Shown here in pieces: positions 24,011 to 32,642 of a DNA stretch of 33,911 nucleotides; the first letter of the stretch is position 1; each line of letters starts with the position of its first letter. Below the pieces are notes generated by a model. It had not been told where the DNA came from. It saw nothing but the letters and a program-made list of their open reading frames with translations, and did not search any database. The stretch is from NCBI GenBank assembly GCA_937930535.1, contig CALGKJ010000031.1:1-33911 (forward strand). Reading direction: 5' to 3'. Source of the DNA: an uncultured Clostridia bacterium. Lineage in GTDB: Bacteria > Bacillota > Clostridia > Lutisporales > Lutisporaceae. Both the position numbers and the translations under genes were made by a program.

Positions 24011-24307
24011 ATGTTTAGAAAACGAATCGCATCTGTACTTATTGTTGTACTTATTTTAACTCTTTCAGTAACTTTAGTTTCAGCAATACATTCTCATAAC
24101 TATGTAATAATCGGCGGCAATTCCTACAATAGCTATTCTAGCCACCCTTTTACAGCTGATTTAGGAGGTGGAGTTAAAATTCCCATGGTATGCGATGTTA
24201 CTACAACATATTGGAGTGCTGCATATAAGTGTACTATTTGTGCATCTTCATATGTAGATAGCGGTACTTCTTATTACCACGCAAATCCATATTGCCCAAG
24301 TCACTAA
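24011..24307 (+). CDS. Small secreted Cys-containing protein (98 aa)
   Basis: The ATG follows AAGGAGGTGAATAT. Residues 1-26 form a classic signal peptide (MFRKRIASVLIVVLILTLSV, then TLVSA with cleavage before IHSHNY). The mature part, about 72 residues, is rich in Tyr, Ser and His and has four cysteines, two as a CTIC pair (PMVCDVTT, YKCTICASSY, NPYCPSH), so disulfides or metal binding are possible. It is released to the outside or the cell wall. I do not recognise a family. It has its own promoter and a strong terminator (24324-24373), so it is a separate transcript from the operon that follows. Confidence 0.75.
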   Translation: MFRKRIASVLIVVLILTLSVTLVSAIHSHNYVIIGGNSYNSYSSHPFTADLGGGVKIPMVCDVTTTYWSAAYKCTICASSYVDSGTSYYHANPYCPSH

Positions 24308-24323
24308 TAACAAAATAATCAGC

Positions 24324-24373
24324 GAATATAAAAAATGAGTATGCTTTGAATTGCATACTCATTTTTTATATTC
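24324..24373 (+). terminator. Perfect 21-bp hairpin terminator
   Basis: Arms 24324-24344 and 24353-24373 are perfectly complementary over 21 bp with an 8-nt loop, with A and T runs inside the stem that work as a terminator on both strands. It separates the secreted peptide gene (plus) from the channel remnant (minus). Confidence 0.9.
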
Positions 24374-24382
24374 ACTAAACCT

Positions 24383-24690
24383 CTATCGTTTACTTTTTAT
24401 AAATTCAATAAATCTTAAAGCCTCACTGTATTCCTCTTTGCTCAAATCACCTAAGTCAATACTAGTAGCTTCTTGTGGATGTATGTTTTTTGTTTTCTTT
24501 ACATTTATAAAAAATGTGGCGATAGTACCCGTAAGCATACCAATGAATCCAATGCCAACTAACATTAAAATTGCAGCAACAATTCTGCCTTGGGCTGTAA
24601 TAGGAGAAATATCTCCATATCCAACGGTCGTTACAGTAACAAAGCTCCACCAAAGAGCATCTGCAAAATTATGTCGATTGCCGTCGAACG
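24383..24690 (-). pseudogene. 5'-truncated potassium channel gene
   Basis: The minus frame reads ADALWWSFVTVTTVGYGDIS, the pore helix and TVGYGD selectivity filter of two-transmembrane potassium channels, then the second membrane helix (GRIVAAILMLVGIGFIGMLT) and a short cytoplasmic tail ending in EALRFIEFIKSKR. The first membrane helix and any start codon are missing: just upstream the frame meets a TAA at 24716-24718. An internal Met could start a 60-residue fragment, but it would lack the filter. It therefore looks like the remains of a gene whose 5' half was lost, with the promoter of the plus-strand operon now at the break. Confidence 0.8.
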
Positions 24691-24697
24691 ATATCCT

Positions 24698-24727
24698 TTG
24701 ACAACATATACCATATTATAGTATAAA
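24698..24727 (+). promoter_or_regulatory. Promoter of the seven-gene operon
   Basis: TTGACA (24698-24703, full consensus), an 18-nt spacer and TATAAA (24722-24727). It starts at the break point of the truncated channel gene. Transcription would start near 24734. Confidence 0.75.
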
Positions 24728-24733
24728 TAATAA

Positions 24734-24909
24734 AGTATTTGTAAAAAGCGAGTTATATACGTGAATTGCGGATACAACTTGCTTTTGGGGTAAAGTCCTT
24801 GAAAGTTTATGAGAGTATATATACCCTTAATGTATTCATTGCTTACCCTACTGCATATGAAATTTTATGCACATACTATATTTTACTTAACTATGATCGG
24901 AGGATTAAA
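24734..24909 (+). promoter_or_regulatory. Long leader of the seven-gene operon with a hairpin
   Basis: The predicted leader is about 175 nt. AAAAGCGAGTT (24744-24754) can pair with AACTTGCTTTT (24776-24786), one G-U included. No T-run follows, so it is not a terminator. It may be a regulatory structure, but no known riboswitch class was recognised. Confidence 0.3.
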
Positions 24910-25890
24910 ATGGTAACTAACGAAAAAACATCGATAATATGGAATTTAACACAATTGTGCTCATGGAATTGCAAATTTTGTTGTGTAAACGCAAAATATA
25001 TTGGTGATTTAACCCAAGTAAATACGGATAAGAATATTAATTATTCCCATAAAAATGAGCTAAGCTATAAGGAAAAAATAGAAATTATTAATCAGCTTAC
25101 CTTTGGGAAGTACAAGATTGATTTTTCAGGTGGAGAAGTGCTGATTGATCCGCTAAATATTGATTTGATTTTGTATGCTTCCGAGAAGCTAGGTGCTGAA
25201 AATATAGGAATCAGCACGTCGGGTTCATTTTTCACCGATGACGTTATAAAAAAATTGGCAGGAAAAGTCCGAGATGTAGAGCTTACATTAGATTACCTTC
25301 CATTCAGACCATATAAATTCAGACCAGTAGGCTATCATGAATATGCTTCATATTCTATAAACAGACTTATTGCTAATAACTTTAGAGTAGGTGTACAAAC
25401 CGTAATTACAAAGGATAATATAAGCCAGAAAAAGATATCAGAAATGTATAATTGGCTTGTCAAAAATGGTGTGCATGAGTGGAGCTTGCTAAGGTTTTTT
25501 CCAGCAGGAAGGGGAAAAAAATATGCCGATTTTGTTCCATCACATATTGAATACTGCAACGTAGTAGATTATATTAAAAAAATATCTAAAAATAGTCCTT
25601 TGGAAGTTCACTTCCAATACCTCCTTCCGAACCATAATAGCTATACACACCAATGCAGAGCTGTAAAAAAGTCAATAGGTATTTTACCTGACGGTACAGT
25701 AACAGCATGCTTCTGGGCTCTAAATGATGAAATGAAACCCCAAGATGATATCTTTTATTTAGGAAATGCATCAAAAGATAACATTGAAAGTATTTTAAGT
25801 AATGAAAAGTCAAACTACTGGAAATCATGCAGCCATGAATGTAAAATTTTCAAAGATGAATCTGTATTAAGTGAGCTTATAAAGCCCTGA
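24910..25890 (+). CDS. Radical SAM enzyme with partial SPASM/twitch-like C-terminus
   Basis: The ATG at 24910 follows CGGAGGATTAAA and gives 326 residues. The cluster motif is C17-x3-C21-x2-C24 (LTQLCSWNCKFCCVNA), with IDFSGGEVLIDP (GGE motif for SAM binding) next. The C-terminal part has a twitch/SPASM-like set of cysteines: HQCRAVKKSIGILPDGTVTA, then CFWALN and SCSHECKIF, which may hold a second Fe-S cluster. Such enzymes modify peptides, sugars or cofactors by radical chemistry. It is the first gene of the operon, followed 53 nt later by the amylase. No precursor peptide gene is evident inside the operon; a sugar substrate is therefore at least as likely as a peptide. Confidence 0.82.
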   Translation: MVTNEKTSIIWNLTQLCSWNCKFCCVNAKYIGDLTQVNTDKNINYSHKNELSYKEKIEIINQLTFGKYKIDFSGGEVLIDPLNIDLILYASEKLGAENIGISTSGSFFTDDVIKKLAGKVRDVELTLDYLPFRPYKFRPVGYHEYASYSINRLIANNFRVGVQTVITKDNISQKKISEMYNWLVKNGVHEWSLLRFFPAGRGKKYADFVPSHIEYCNVVDYIKKISKNSPLEVHFQYLLPNHNSYTHQCRAVKKSIGILPDGTVTACFWALNDEMKPQDDIFYLGNASKDNIESILSNEKSNYWKSCSHECKIFKDESVLSELIKP

Positions 25891-25943
25891 TAATTATACA
25901 TCGGAATGCTAAGCTCAAAGAGCTAGAAAGGTAGGAAGTTTTA

Positions 25944-27947
25944 ATGGAGCTGAAACACTTTAAAAAGGAGTTTGTTGCATACACTGACACCAAGATTTCT
26001 TCATTGGTTTTTGGTGCACTTCCATCTGTGGGACGATATTTTACAAAGCCCTGTAAAAAAATTAGTGATGGAGTATTTAAAGTTGAAATAGAAGCACCAG
26101 AAGGTGATTTATATTACCACTTTAAATATGGTGACGGATGGGAGAATGTGTTGTTAGACCCTAATAATACACAAGAAGGGGCAAAAAGCTGGCATTCAAT
26201 CTGTAGATTAGGAACAGTGCATTTGCTTCCTATAGAGTTTGATCTAACTCCTTCCTATATTTTTAAAGTATCAGAGCATGATTATGAACTAAAGATTATA
26301 TCTTATCATGAATGGGTGTCGACAGTTACCATTTTACTATTTGATAATGATGAAAATTTAGTTTCTGAGGTTGAACCCGAATTATGTTATAAATATAAAG
26401 GCTGCAAATATTTTAAATTGCTGATTAATCAAAATGAACTTCTTGAAAAAAAGTTCTGTATAAAGATCTATGGGAATAATAGCATTTATTATTATGGTAA
26501 AAACAAAAAAATGAATAAGGATATAAACTCACTATTCTCATTAAACAGAAATGACAGCTATGCAGAAAATCAAAGCTTACACACAGAAGTCGTTTATCAT
26601 ATATTTCCTGACTCATTTAACCGCTGTGCTGATATTACAAGCGAGACAGAAAAAATCACCTTCGCTCCTTGGGATAGTATGCCAGATGGTAAAAAGCTAT
26701 TTGGTGGGAATATAAACGGAATACGTGAAAAACTAGACTACATAAAAGAAATAGGTGCTTCATGTATATATCTAACACCTGTGTTTAATGCAAAAAGTAA
26801 CCATAGGTATGATTGCATCTCATTTACTGAAATTGATCCCATATTAGGTAGTCCCGCTGATTTCAGAAAGCTTGTAGAAGAGTGTCACCAAAAGAACATA
26901 AAAGTAGTTCTGGATATAGTACTAAATCACTGTGGAATTAATTTCTGGGCGTTTCAGGATGTCCTTAAAAATCAGGACAAATCTAAGTATAAAGACTGGT
27001 TTATTATAGAAAAATTTCCTGTAGAGGTGAAAGAGAATAATCCAAGCTACAGCGGCTGGTGGGGTAATGGATATATGCCACAATTTAAATTGGAAAACCC
27101 TGAGTTAAAATACTATTTATTAGAGTGCTGTACACACTGGGTTAAATCCTATGAAATAGACGGCTGGAGGCTTGATGTTGCTCCTGAGCTTGGTTTTGAG
27201 TTCTTGAGGGAAATTAGGGTATATATGACCAAATTAAAAAAAGATATTCTAATCATAGGTGAAAACTGGAAAGACTCTAGGAAATTTCTTTATGGTGACC
27301 AGCTTAATGCAGTTACAAATTATCTCGTGTGGTGGAAGGGCTTTGAGCCTTTCTTTATAAGAAAAAGTTTAAAACTGTCTGAATTTATAAATAACCTTAT
27401 GCACTGCTATTTTATATATCCCCATGTTAGAGCACTTGAAAACTGGACTATTATCAGCAGTCACGATATACCGAGATTCTCACCTATGCTGACTGAATCT
27501 AACGATATTTATAAAGCTGTATTTATGCAGATATTCTTTCCAGGTAGTCCCGTGATTTACTATGGTGACGAAATTGGTATGGAAGGAAAGGATGATCCTG
27601 ATAACAGGCGATGTATGGATTGGTCTGTAGTTAATTCTGAAAATAAGCTTTTAAATTGGTATAGAAAGCTTTTAATGATACGCAATAAAGAAGATATAAT
27701 AGTAAAAGGTCATTTTAAAGTTGTTTATATTAGTGACGATGATCAAATCCTAATATTTTCTCGCTACTTAGATACTGATGAAATCTACTTCATTATAAAC
27801 TTTTCTGATTTGGACAAGCAGTTGGATCTATCGGAAAAAATAGGAGCATTTTGCTTTTATGATATACTAAATCAAATTGATAGTATTAAAAATCAGATTA
27901 CAGTTAGTGGTGGATATTTCTCTATATTAAAACGACAAATTATTTAA
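25944..27947 (+). CDS. GH13 alpha-amylase-type glycoside hydrolase (neopullulanase/cyclomaltodextrinase-like)
   Basis: The 667-residue protein has an N-terminal beta-rich domain (about residues 1-200) as in GH13_20-type enzymes, then the catalytic barrel: DIVLNHCG (His329), GWRLDVAPE with nucleophile Asp411, IIGENW with acid/base Glu440, and SSHDIPR with His507/Asp508. PGSPVIYYGDEIGMEG closes the barrel and a small C-terminal beta domain follows. No signal peptide is present, so it acts in the cytoplasm. It should hydrolyse or transfer alpha-1,4-glucosyl units on maltodextrins or related compounds. Its place beside a glycogen-synthase-like gene suggests trimming or remodelling of the same glucan. 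Confidence 0.88.
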   Translation: MELKHFKKEFVAYTDTKISSLVFGALPSVGRYFTKPCKKISDGVFKVEIEAPEGDLYYHFKYGDGWENVLLDPNNTQEGAKSWHSICRLGTVHLLPIEFDLTPSYIFKVSEHDYELKIISYHEWVSTVTILLFDNDENLVSEVEPELCYKYKGCKYFKLLINQNELLEKKFCIKIYGNNSIYYYGKNKKMNKDINSLFSLNRNDSYAENQSLHTEVVYHIFPDSFNRCADITSETEKITFAPWDSMPDGKKLFGGNINGIREKLDYIKEIGASCIYLTPVFNAKSNHRYDCISFTEIDPILGSPADFRKLVEECHQKNIKVVLDIVLNHCGINFWAFQDVLKNQDKSKYKDWFIIEKFPVEVKENNPSYSGWWGNGYMPQFKLENPELKYYLLECCTHWVKSYEIDGWRLDVAPELGFEFLREIRVYMTKLKKDILIIGENWKDSRKFLYGDQLNAVTNYLVWWKGFEPFFIRKSLKLSEFINNLMHCYFIYPHVRALENWTIISSHDIPRFSPMLTESNDIYKAVFMQIFFPGSPVIYYGDEIGMEGKDDPDNRRCMDWSVVNSENKLLNWYRKLLMIRNKEDIIVKGHFKVVYISDDDQILIFSRYLDTDEIYFIINFSDLDKQLDLSEKIGAFCFYDILNQIDSIKNQITVSGGYFSILKRQII

Positions 27948-27962
27948 ACTGGAGTGGTATAC

Positions 27963-28976
27963 GTGGAAAAAATAATCTTCTTGCTTTTGAGCCTTATATC
28001 TGGGTGTGTGGAGCTGGGGGGAGTAGTTTATGCAATATCAATGAAATTATCTATATTAAATATTGTTGGCATAGGCTTCGCCTATCAGCTAGGCAATCTC
28101 GTTCCTAATCCAGTAAAATTTAATAAAGCATTGACTTTTACTTCTTCTTTTCTAGGACTGATATGTTTTTGTTTCATTAAATTTTGTTCATATAACTATT
28201 GGATCTTGTTTTTAGGTTACATTTTTATAGCTATGTCAATACAATCCCTACGTTCATTGCAAAAGGATAAAGTAAGTACTACTACTAAAAGATTATTCAG
28301 AATACTTGGCTTTGTTGTGTCTCCTTTTATTCAAATTGGTACGGCGGCAATTATTTCCATGATTTTACTCGTAGTATGCCTATATTCTAAATGGTCTGAT
28401 AATAAAATAAAGCTTGTTAAACCAAACTTCAAATTTATTAACGCTATTATGGTGGTTCATCAAATACATTATTTTTGTTATGCATATTTTATATTGATAC
28501 TAATTGCGAAAATGGTTAATATTAACTCTTTGTGGTTACTGGGAATATTGTTTACATTTGGCTGGCTGACATATATAAGTGTTCCACATATCTTAATAGG
28601 TAATAAATTTGCTCGATATTTTATTGCTGGTCACCTTTTGCTGACTGTTATATTAATCCTATTATCACAAAGCTCTGATATTTCATTAATTATTGTTCTG
28701 TGGATTCTAACTGGTTTTGGCGGCGGTACTGTATTTTGCATAGAAAAATTGAACCACATGACAAAGGATTGTTGTAAAAGTGATATAGTTTTTTCTGAAA
28801 ATATTGGTCATATTATAGGTGTTTTAATAGGTATGTTTGTTTATTTGCTATCTGATAATATTAGTCTTCCTATATTTATAAGTGCAGCATTTGCTGGATT
28901 AACAGCCCTATTAATGACAGTATATAATTTTTTTATATTAAAGAATAGACTATCAGTTATAGATAAAGGATTATAG
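27963..28976 (+). CDS. Polytopic membrane protein (MFS-like)
   Basis: The GTG at 27963 (MEKIIFLLLSLISGCVELGG) follows GGAG by 8 nt and starts 16 nt after the amylase stop; 337 residues. About ten hydrophobic segments span the sequence. The fold looks like a reduced MFS transporter, e.g. ILTGFGGGTVFCIEKLNHM late in the protein, but no motif A was found and the family is uncertain. It is likely in the cytoplasmic membrane and may export or import the product of the operon. It is unlike the two clear MFS proteins in this window. Confidence 0.65.
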   Translation: MEKIIFLLLSLISGCVELGGVVYAISMKLSILNIVGIGFAYQLGNLVPNPVKFNKALTFTSSFLGLICFCFIKFCSYNYWILFLGYIFIAMSIQSLRSLQKDKVSTTTKRLFRILGFVVSPFIQIGTAAIISMILLVVCLYSKWSDNKIKLVKPNFKFINAIMVVHQIHYFCYAYFILILIAKMVNINSLWLLGILFTFGWLTYISVPHILIGNKFARYFIAGHLLLTVILILLSQSSDISLIIVLWILTGFGGGTVFCIEKLNHMTKDCCKSDIVFSENIGHIIGVLIGMFVYLLSDNISLPIFISAAFAGLTALLMTVYNFFILKNRLSVIDKGL

Positions 28977-28989
28977 AGGGAGGTTTGCT

Positions 28990-30534
28990 GTGAAATCTAA
29001 TACTTTATATAATAATCAAAATCATACAGATGAAAAAAAGATGTGTACCACATCGAAAGAAGGATGCATTGTTCATGTAGCTGCCGAATCTGCTCCGTTC
29101 TCTAAAAGAGGCGGACTTGGTGATGTTGTAGGTAGCTTGCCTATATATATAAGTGAAGAAAGTGAAATGACTAATGTTGTTTTTACTCCATACTATTCAA
29201 ATATGCAGGGAAACTTTAGTATTGAATTTTCGGGTCAATTTGATTTTAATGGTATTAATTATTCATATAAAATCTTAGGTGCTAATATGGGCAATGTAAA
29301 GTATTATTTTGTTGATGCGGAGGATACATACTCTTTTGATAATGTTTATATAGATGGAAATAAACCATATCAGACAGATGTTGGATTGCACTATTTTATA
29401 CTAGGCAAATGTATAATTTATTTTTTAAGAGAATTGAAAGTAAAGGTTCATTCAGTTATAACGCATGACTGGCATTCAGCAGGGATATATCCCTATATAA
29501 AGCTTTTAGAAGACTACCAATGCAGCAGGGTGAACTCCATTCATATAGTTCATAATTATCATCACCAAGGTGAGCTGTTTTATGATATATCTGAATATCT
29601 TGAGGATGATTTGGCGGTGAAAATACTAGAACAGTACGAAAAAATCGGGTGGTGCAGTATGAACACCATTGCCATAATGGAAGCGAATCATATTGTTGCA
29701 GTTAGTCCATCCTATGCAAAAGAACTAAATGAGAAAGTGGCACCACATGCTGGTCTGGAGGTTTTAGATTTTAGAAAGGACAGGGTGGTTGGAATTCTTA
29801 ATGGTATAGACACCAAGCTGTGGAATCCAGAAAATGATAGTTACATAGTTAAGCCTTTTAGTTATAAAACAATCGAATATAAGTATGAAAATAAAAAACA
29901 CATACTTGAAAAGCTTAAGCTTATGCCTGATATGGACATGCCTCTGTTGGCTTATATGTGCAGACTTACGCCGCAAAAAGGAATAGATTTATTCGTAGAT
30001 ATGAAAAATGGTATTTCCATTGATATTTACGAAAGAATGGAACGACTTTTAAGTAAAGGAGCTACTCTAGTAATCTGCGGTGTCCCCGCTGACGGACTTA
30101 ATGGCAGTATTAATAATCAGTTATGCAAATTACAAGATAAATTCAAATCTAATTTTAGATATATAAGTTTTTATACTGAGGAAATAGCTCACCAACTTTT
30201 TGCTGGCAGTGATATATTTTTACAGCCCTCACGTTTTGAACCCTGTGGGCTAACTCAAATGTATGCTATGAATTATGGAAGTATACCTATTGTTACACCA
30301 GTAGGAGGGCTGAAGGATACAGTATTAGATATAAGCCTTGATTCCGAAAAAGGAAATGGTTTTTATATGAGTGAATTTTCATTCGAAGCTCTTGAAACAG
30401 CAATTGATAGAGCCGTAAATATATATAGAAATAAAGAAATGTGGAACAAGCTTATTTTAAGATGTATGATTAAGGACTTTTCTTGGCAGAAAAGTATAAA
30501 ATCATACATAAAGCTGATTGACTCCTGTAGTTAG
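28990..30534 (+). CDS. Glycogen-synthase-like glycosyltransferase (GT5, GlgA-like)
   Basis: The GTG at 28990 follows AGGGAGGTTTGCT; 514 residues. The ADP-glucose-binding motif K-x-G-G-L is present (Lys39: SKRGGLGDVVGSLP), as are VGILNGID-type (RVVGILNGIDTKLWNP), MCRLTPQKGIDL and the C-terminal RFEPCGLTQMYAMNYG (Glu417) plus TPVGGLKDTV. These match bacterial glycogen synthases and starch synthases, with GT-B fold. The N-terminus has about 20 extra residues before the first strand. It should transfer glucose from a nucleotide sugar to an alpha-glucan or other acceptor. Unlike usual glycogen operons, no glgB, glgC or glgP is nearby, so the acceptor may be a special one. Confidence 0.88.
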   Translation: MKSNTLYNNQNHTDEKKMCTTSKEGCIVHVAAESAPFSKRGGLGDVVGSLPIYISEESEMTNVVFTPYYSNMQGNFSIEFSGQFDFNGINYSYKILGANMGNVKYYFVDAEDTYSFDNVYIDGNKPYQTDVGLHYFILGKCIIYFLRELKVKVHSVITHDWHSAGIYPYIKLLEDYQCSRVNSIHIVHNYHHQGELFYDISEYLEDDLAVKILEQYEKIGWCSMNTIAIMEANHIVAVSPSYAKELNEKVAPHAGLEVLDFRKDRVVGILNGIDTKLWNPENDSYIVKPFSYKTIEYKYENKKHILEKLKLMPDMDMPLLAYMCRLTPQKGIDLFVDMKNGISIDIYERMERLLSKGATLVICGVPADGLNGSINNQLCKLQDKFKSNFRYISFYTEEIAHQLFAGSDIFLQPSRFEPCGLTQMYAMNYGSIPIVTPVGGLKDTVLDISLDSEKGNGFYMSEFSFEALETAIDRAVNIYRNKEMWNKLILRCMIKDFSWQKSIKSYIKLIDSCS

Positions 30535-30565
30535 AAGTGTAAAATTAAATTTTGGAGGGGAAAAA

Positions 30566-31762
30566 ATGAAATACCTAAGAAATACAAGATTGCTCTTTGG
30601 TGTTGTTTTAGCCATAGTGTTAAGTCTATATGCACCCATTGAAGTTGTATACCTGAATAAAGTAGGAATCCCTATGTCCATTATTTCCATACTTAATCTT
30701 ATTGTTCCAGTGTCGTGTGCCCTTTTAGAAATACCTACTGGAATCCTTGGTGATTACATCGGTCGTAAGAAGATACTGATACTATGTATGCTTGCATTTT
30801 TTACATCAATGGTGTTACTTATATTTGCAAAAGATACATATCAGTTTTTTATTGTATATATACTTGAAGGCTTAGGATGGAGTCTTTTTTCAGGTAATAC
30901 AGATTCTATAATATATGAAGAAGCTATAGAAAAAAAAGTTGATGTCAGCAAACAGTTAGCATTTATGTATACTGCATTTGCTATAGGTCCTATTGTTTCA
31001 GGTGTTCTTAATACTACCATCTTAGGAGTTCCTAATATAAACTTTGAAGCTCTAATAATCATCTCTGCAATCGCTAGAGGAGCAGGGGTATTTCTTGCGT
31101 TTTTCATTACTACAAAAAATGACATCAGTAATAAGGATAAAGCAAAACGACTATCGCCCTTTGGAATACTCATGGAAAGCTTTAAGCTGATTAAGAGCAG
31201 CACATTTACAGCTTCAGTGATTATATATGAAGCCACTGGAAGATTAACATTCTATCTTCCAGTTATTATACAACCATTGCTTTTTAAAAGTGGTGTTAGC
31301 TTGATGTATTTTGGAATAATATTTACACTATCACAAGTAGTATCACTTATAGCCCAATATAAAGTTGATGTTATAATTAAAAAGCTTGGAATGGACTTTA
31401 TACTAAAAGCTTCACCAATAGCAATGACAATAGGGTTGCTGTTATTATTAGTACCTAGCAGGGTTTGTATAATAGGGTGCCTAATAATTATTCAACTTGT
31501 ATCACCCATTAGAAGTCAGTGCTTGACATTGCAGAAAAATAGTTTAGTAAATAACGAAATAAGAGCAACGTATGTTTCAACAATATCCTTCGCAGTGTTA
31601 TTATTTAATGCGGCGTTTTTATCATTAGTTGGAATAATCCTAGAAAATAATTTCAATACAGGTATCTCAATACTTACAACAATCTGCTTATTAGGTGGTA
31701 TATTGCTATACAAAAACCTTATTAATATTAAATCGAATTGCGTAGATTCTGGTGCAGCTTAG
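30566..31762 (+). CDS. MFS transporter
   Basis: The ATG at 30566 follows TTGGAGGGGAAAAA; 398 residues. About 12 membrane segments and motif A GILGDYIGRKKILILC are visible, and the segment after it is typical of drug or sugar efflux MFS proteins. It lies inside the operon between the glucosyltransferase-like gene and the SPL-type radical SAM gene. It probably exports the operon product or takes up its substrate. It resembles the attenuator-controlled MFS protein at 7445-8593 in size and motif A. Confidence 0.85.
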   Translation: MKYLRNTRLLFGVVLAIVLSLYAPIEVVYLNKVGIPMSIISILNLIVPVSCALLEIPTGILGDYIGRKKILILCMLAFFTSMVLLIFAKDTYQFFIVYILEGLGWSLFSGNTDSIIYEEAIEKKVDVSKQLAFMYTAFAIGPIVSGVLNTTILGVPNINFEALIIISAIARGAGVFLAFFITTKNDISNKDKAKRLSPFGILMESFKLIKSSTFTASVIIYEATGRLTFYLPVIIQPLLFKSGVSLMYFGIIFTLSQVVSLIAQYKVDVIIKKLGMDFILKASPIAMTIGLLLLLVPSRVCIIGCLIIIQLVSPIRSQCLTLQKNSLVNNEIRATYVSTISFAVLLFNAAFLSLVGIILENNFNTGISILTTICLLGGILLYKNLINIKSNCVDSGAA

Positions 31763-31809
31763 TTTTGCCACTCTTCTTAAGAAAATTTAAAGATAAGGAT
31801 TGATATAAT

Positions 31810-32625
31810 ATGCTAACGGTTCAACATATCTCTACTAAAGAAATATTAACAAAATCTAAGCTTCCAGATGCAGACTTTGTTATAAACCCCTATGTCGGCT
31901 GCCCTCACAGATGTATCTACTGCTATGCAGAATTTATGAAACGCTTTACCAATCATAAAGAAACATGGGGTGAATTTTTAGATGTTAAACAGTGCTCCAA
32001 AAAGTTAAATACAGCTAATTTATCACAGAAAACTATATTAATTAGTTCTGTTACAGATCCATATAATCCTTACGAAGCTAAATTTAAGGCAACAAGGAAT
32101 ATATTAAATGAACTGGCGGAGTCAGATGCACGAGTTGAGATACTGACAAAATCCAGCCTTGTATTAAGGGATATTGATATAATTAAAAGGTTTAACAATA
32201 TAAAGGTAGGTATTTCGCTTAACACGCTTGATGATAAGCTTAGAAGACATTTAGAGCCTGCCGCATCTCCAATTAAAGAGAGGCTGAAAGTGTTGCAGGT
32301 ACTAAAGCAGGAAGGTATAGAAACATATTTGTTTGTATCCCCAATGTTTCCCGAGCTAACTGATTTTAAAGCAATTGTAGATTGTATCGGTGATACTGTT
32401 AGTTATTATTGCTTTGAAAATCTAAATCTGCGTGGTGGATATAAGGAAAGGATTTTAAAATTTATTTCCCAATACAGACCTGATCTTAAGTCTCTTTATT
32501 TTGATATTTATAATAATAATATGCCCTACTGGGAAAAAGTCAAAAATGATATTGAAGAAGAATTTAGCAAAAATAATCTTAAACATAAAATATATTTTTA
32601 TCATGACAAAATCAAAAAGAAATAA
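31810..32625 (+). CDS. SPL-family radical SAM protein (second copy)
   Basis: The 271-residue protein carries C31-x3-C35-x2-C38 (GCPHRCIYCYAEFMKRF) and the family motifs SSVTDPYNPYEAKF and LTKSSLVLRDIDIIKRF. A typical SPL C-terminal part (VSPMFPELTDF and YCFENLNLRG) follows. The relationship to spore photoproduct lyase is shared with the protein at 12563-13447, but the substrate is unknown. In the operon it sits just before the TIM-barrel gene with 17 nt between them. The start follows AAGGATTGATATA. Confidence 0.85.
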   Translation: MLTVQHISTKEILTKSKLPDADFVINPYVGCPHRCIYCYAEFMKRFTNHKETWGEFLDVKQCSKKLNTANLSQKTILISSVTDPYNPYEAKFKATRNILNELAESDARVEILTKSSLVLRDIDIIKRFNNIKVGISLNTLDDKLRRHLEPAASPIKERLKVLQVLKQEGIETYLFVSPMFPELTDFKAIVDCIGDTVSYYCFENLNLRGGYKERILKFISQYRPDLKSLYFDIYNNNMPYWEKVKNDIEEEFSKNNLKHKIYFYHDKIKKK

Positions 32626-32642
32626 AGGATGTATGATAAATC

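Noticed and set aside
24383-24565. 60-aa minus frame as an intact small membrane protein
   Set aside because: The frame upstream encodes the pore and TVGYGD filter of a channel without a start codon, so this is the tail of a truncated gene.
24809-24916. 35-codon frame ending across the start of the radical SAM gene, considered as a precursor peptide
   Set aside because: There is no ribosome site before its ATG and the predicted peptide has no leader/core pattern; it is probably leader RNA.
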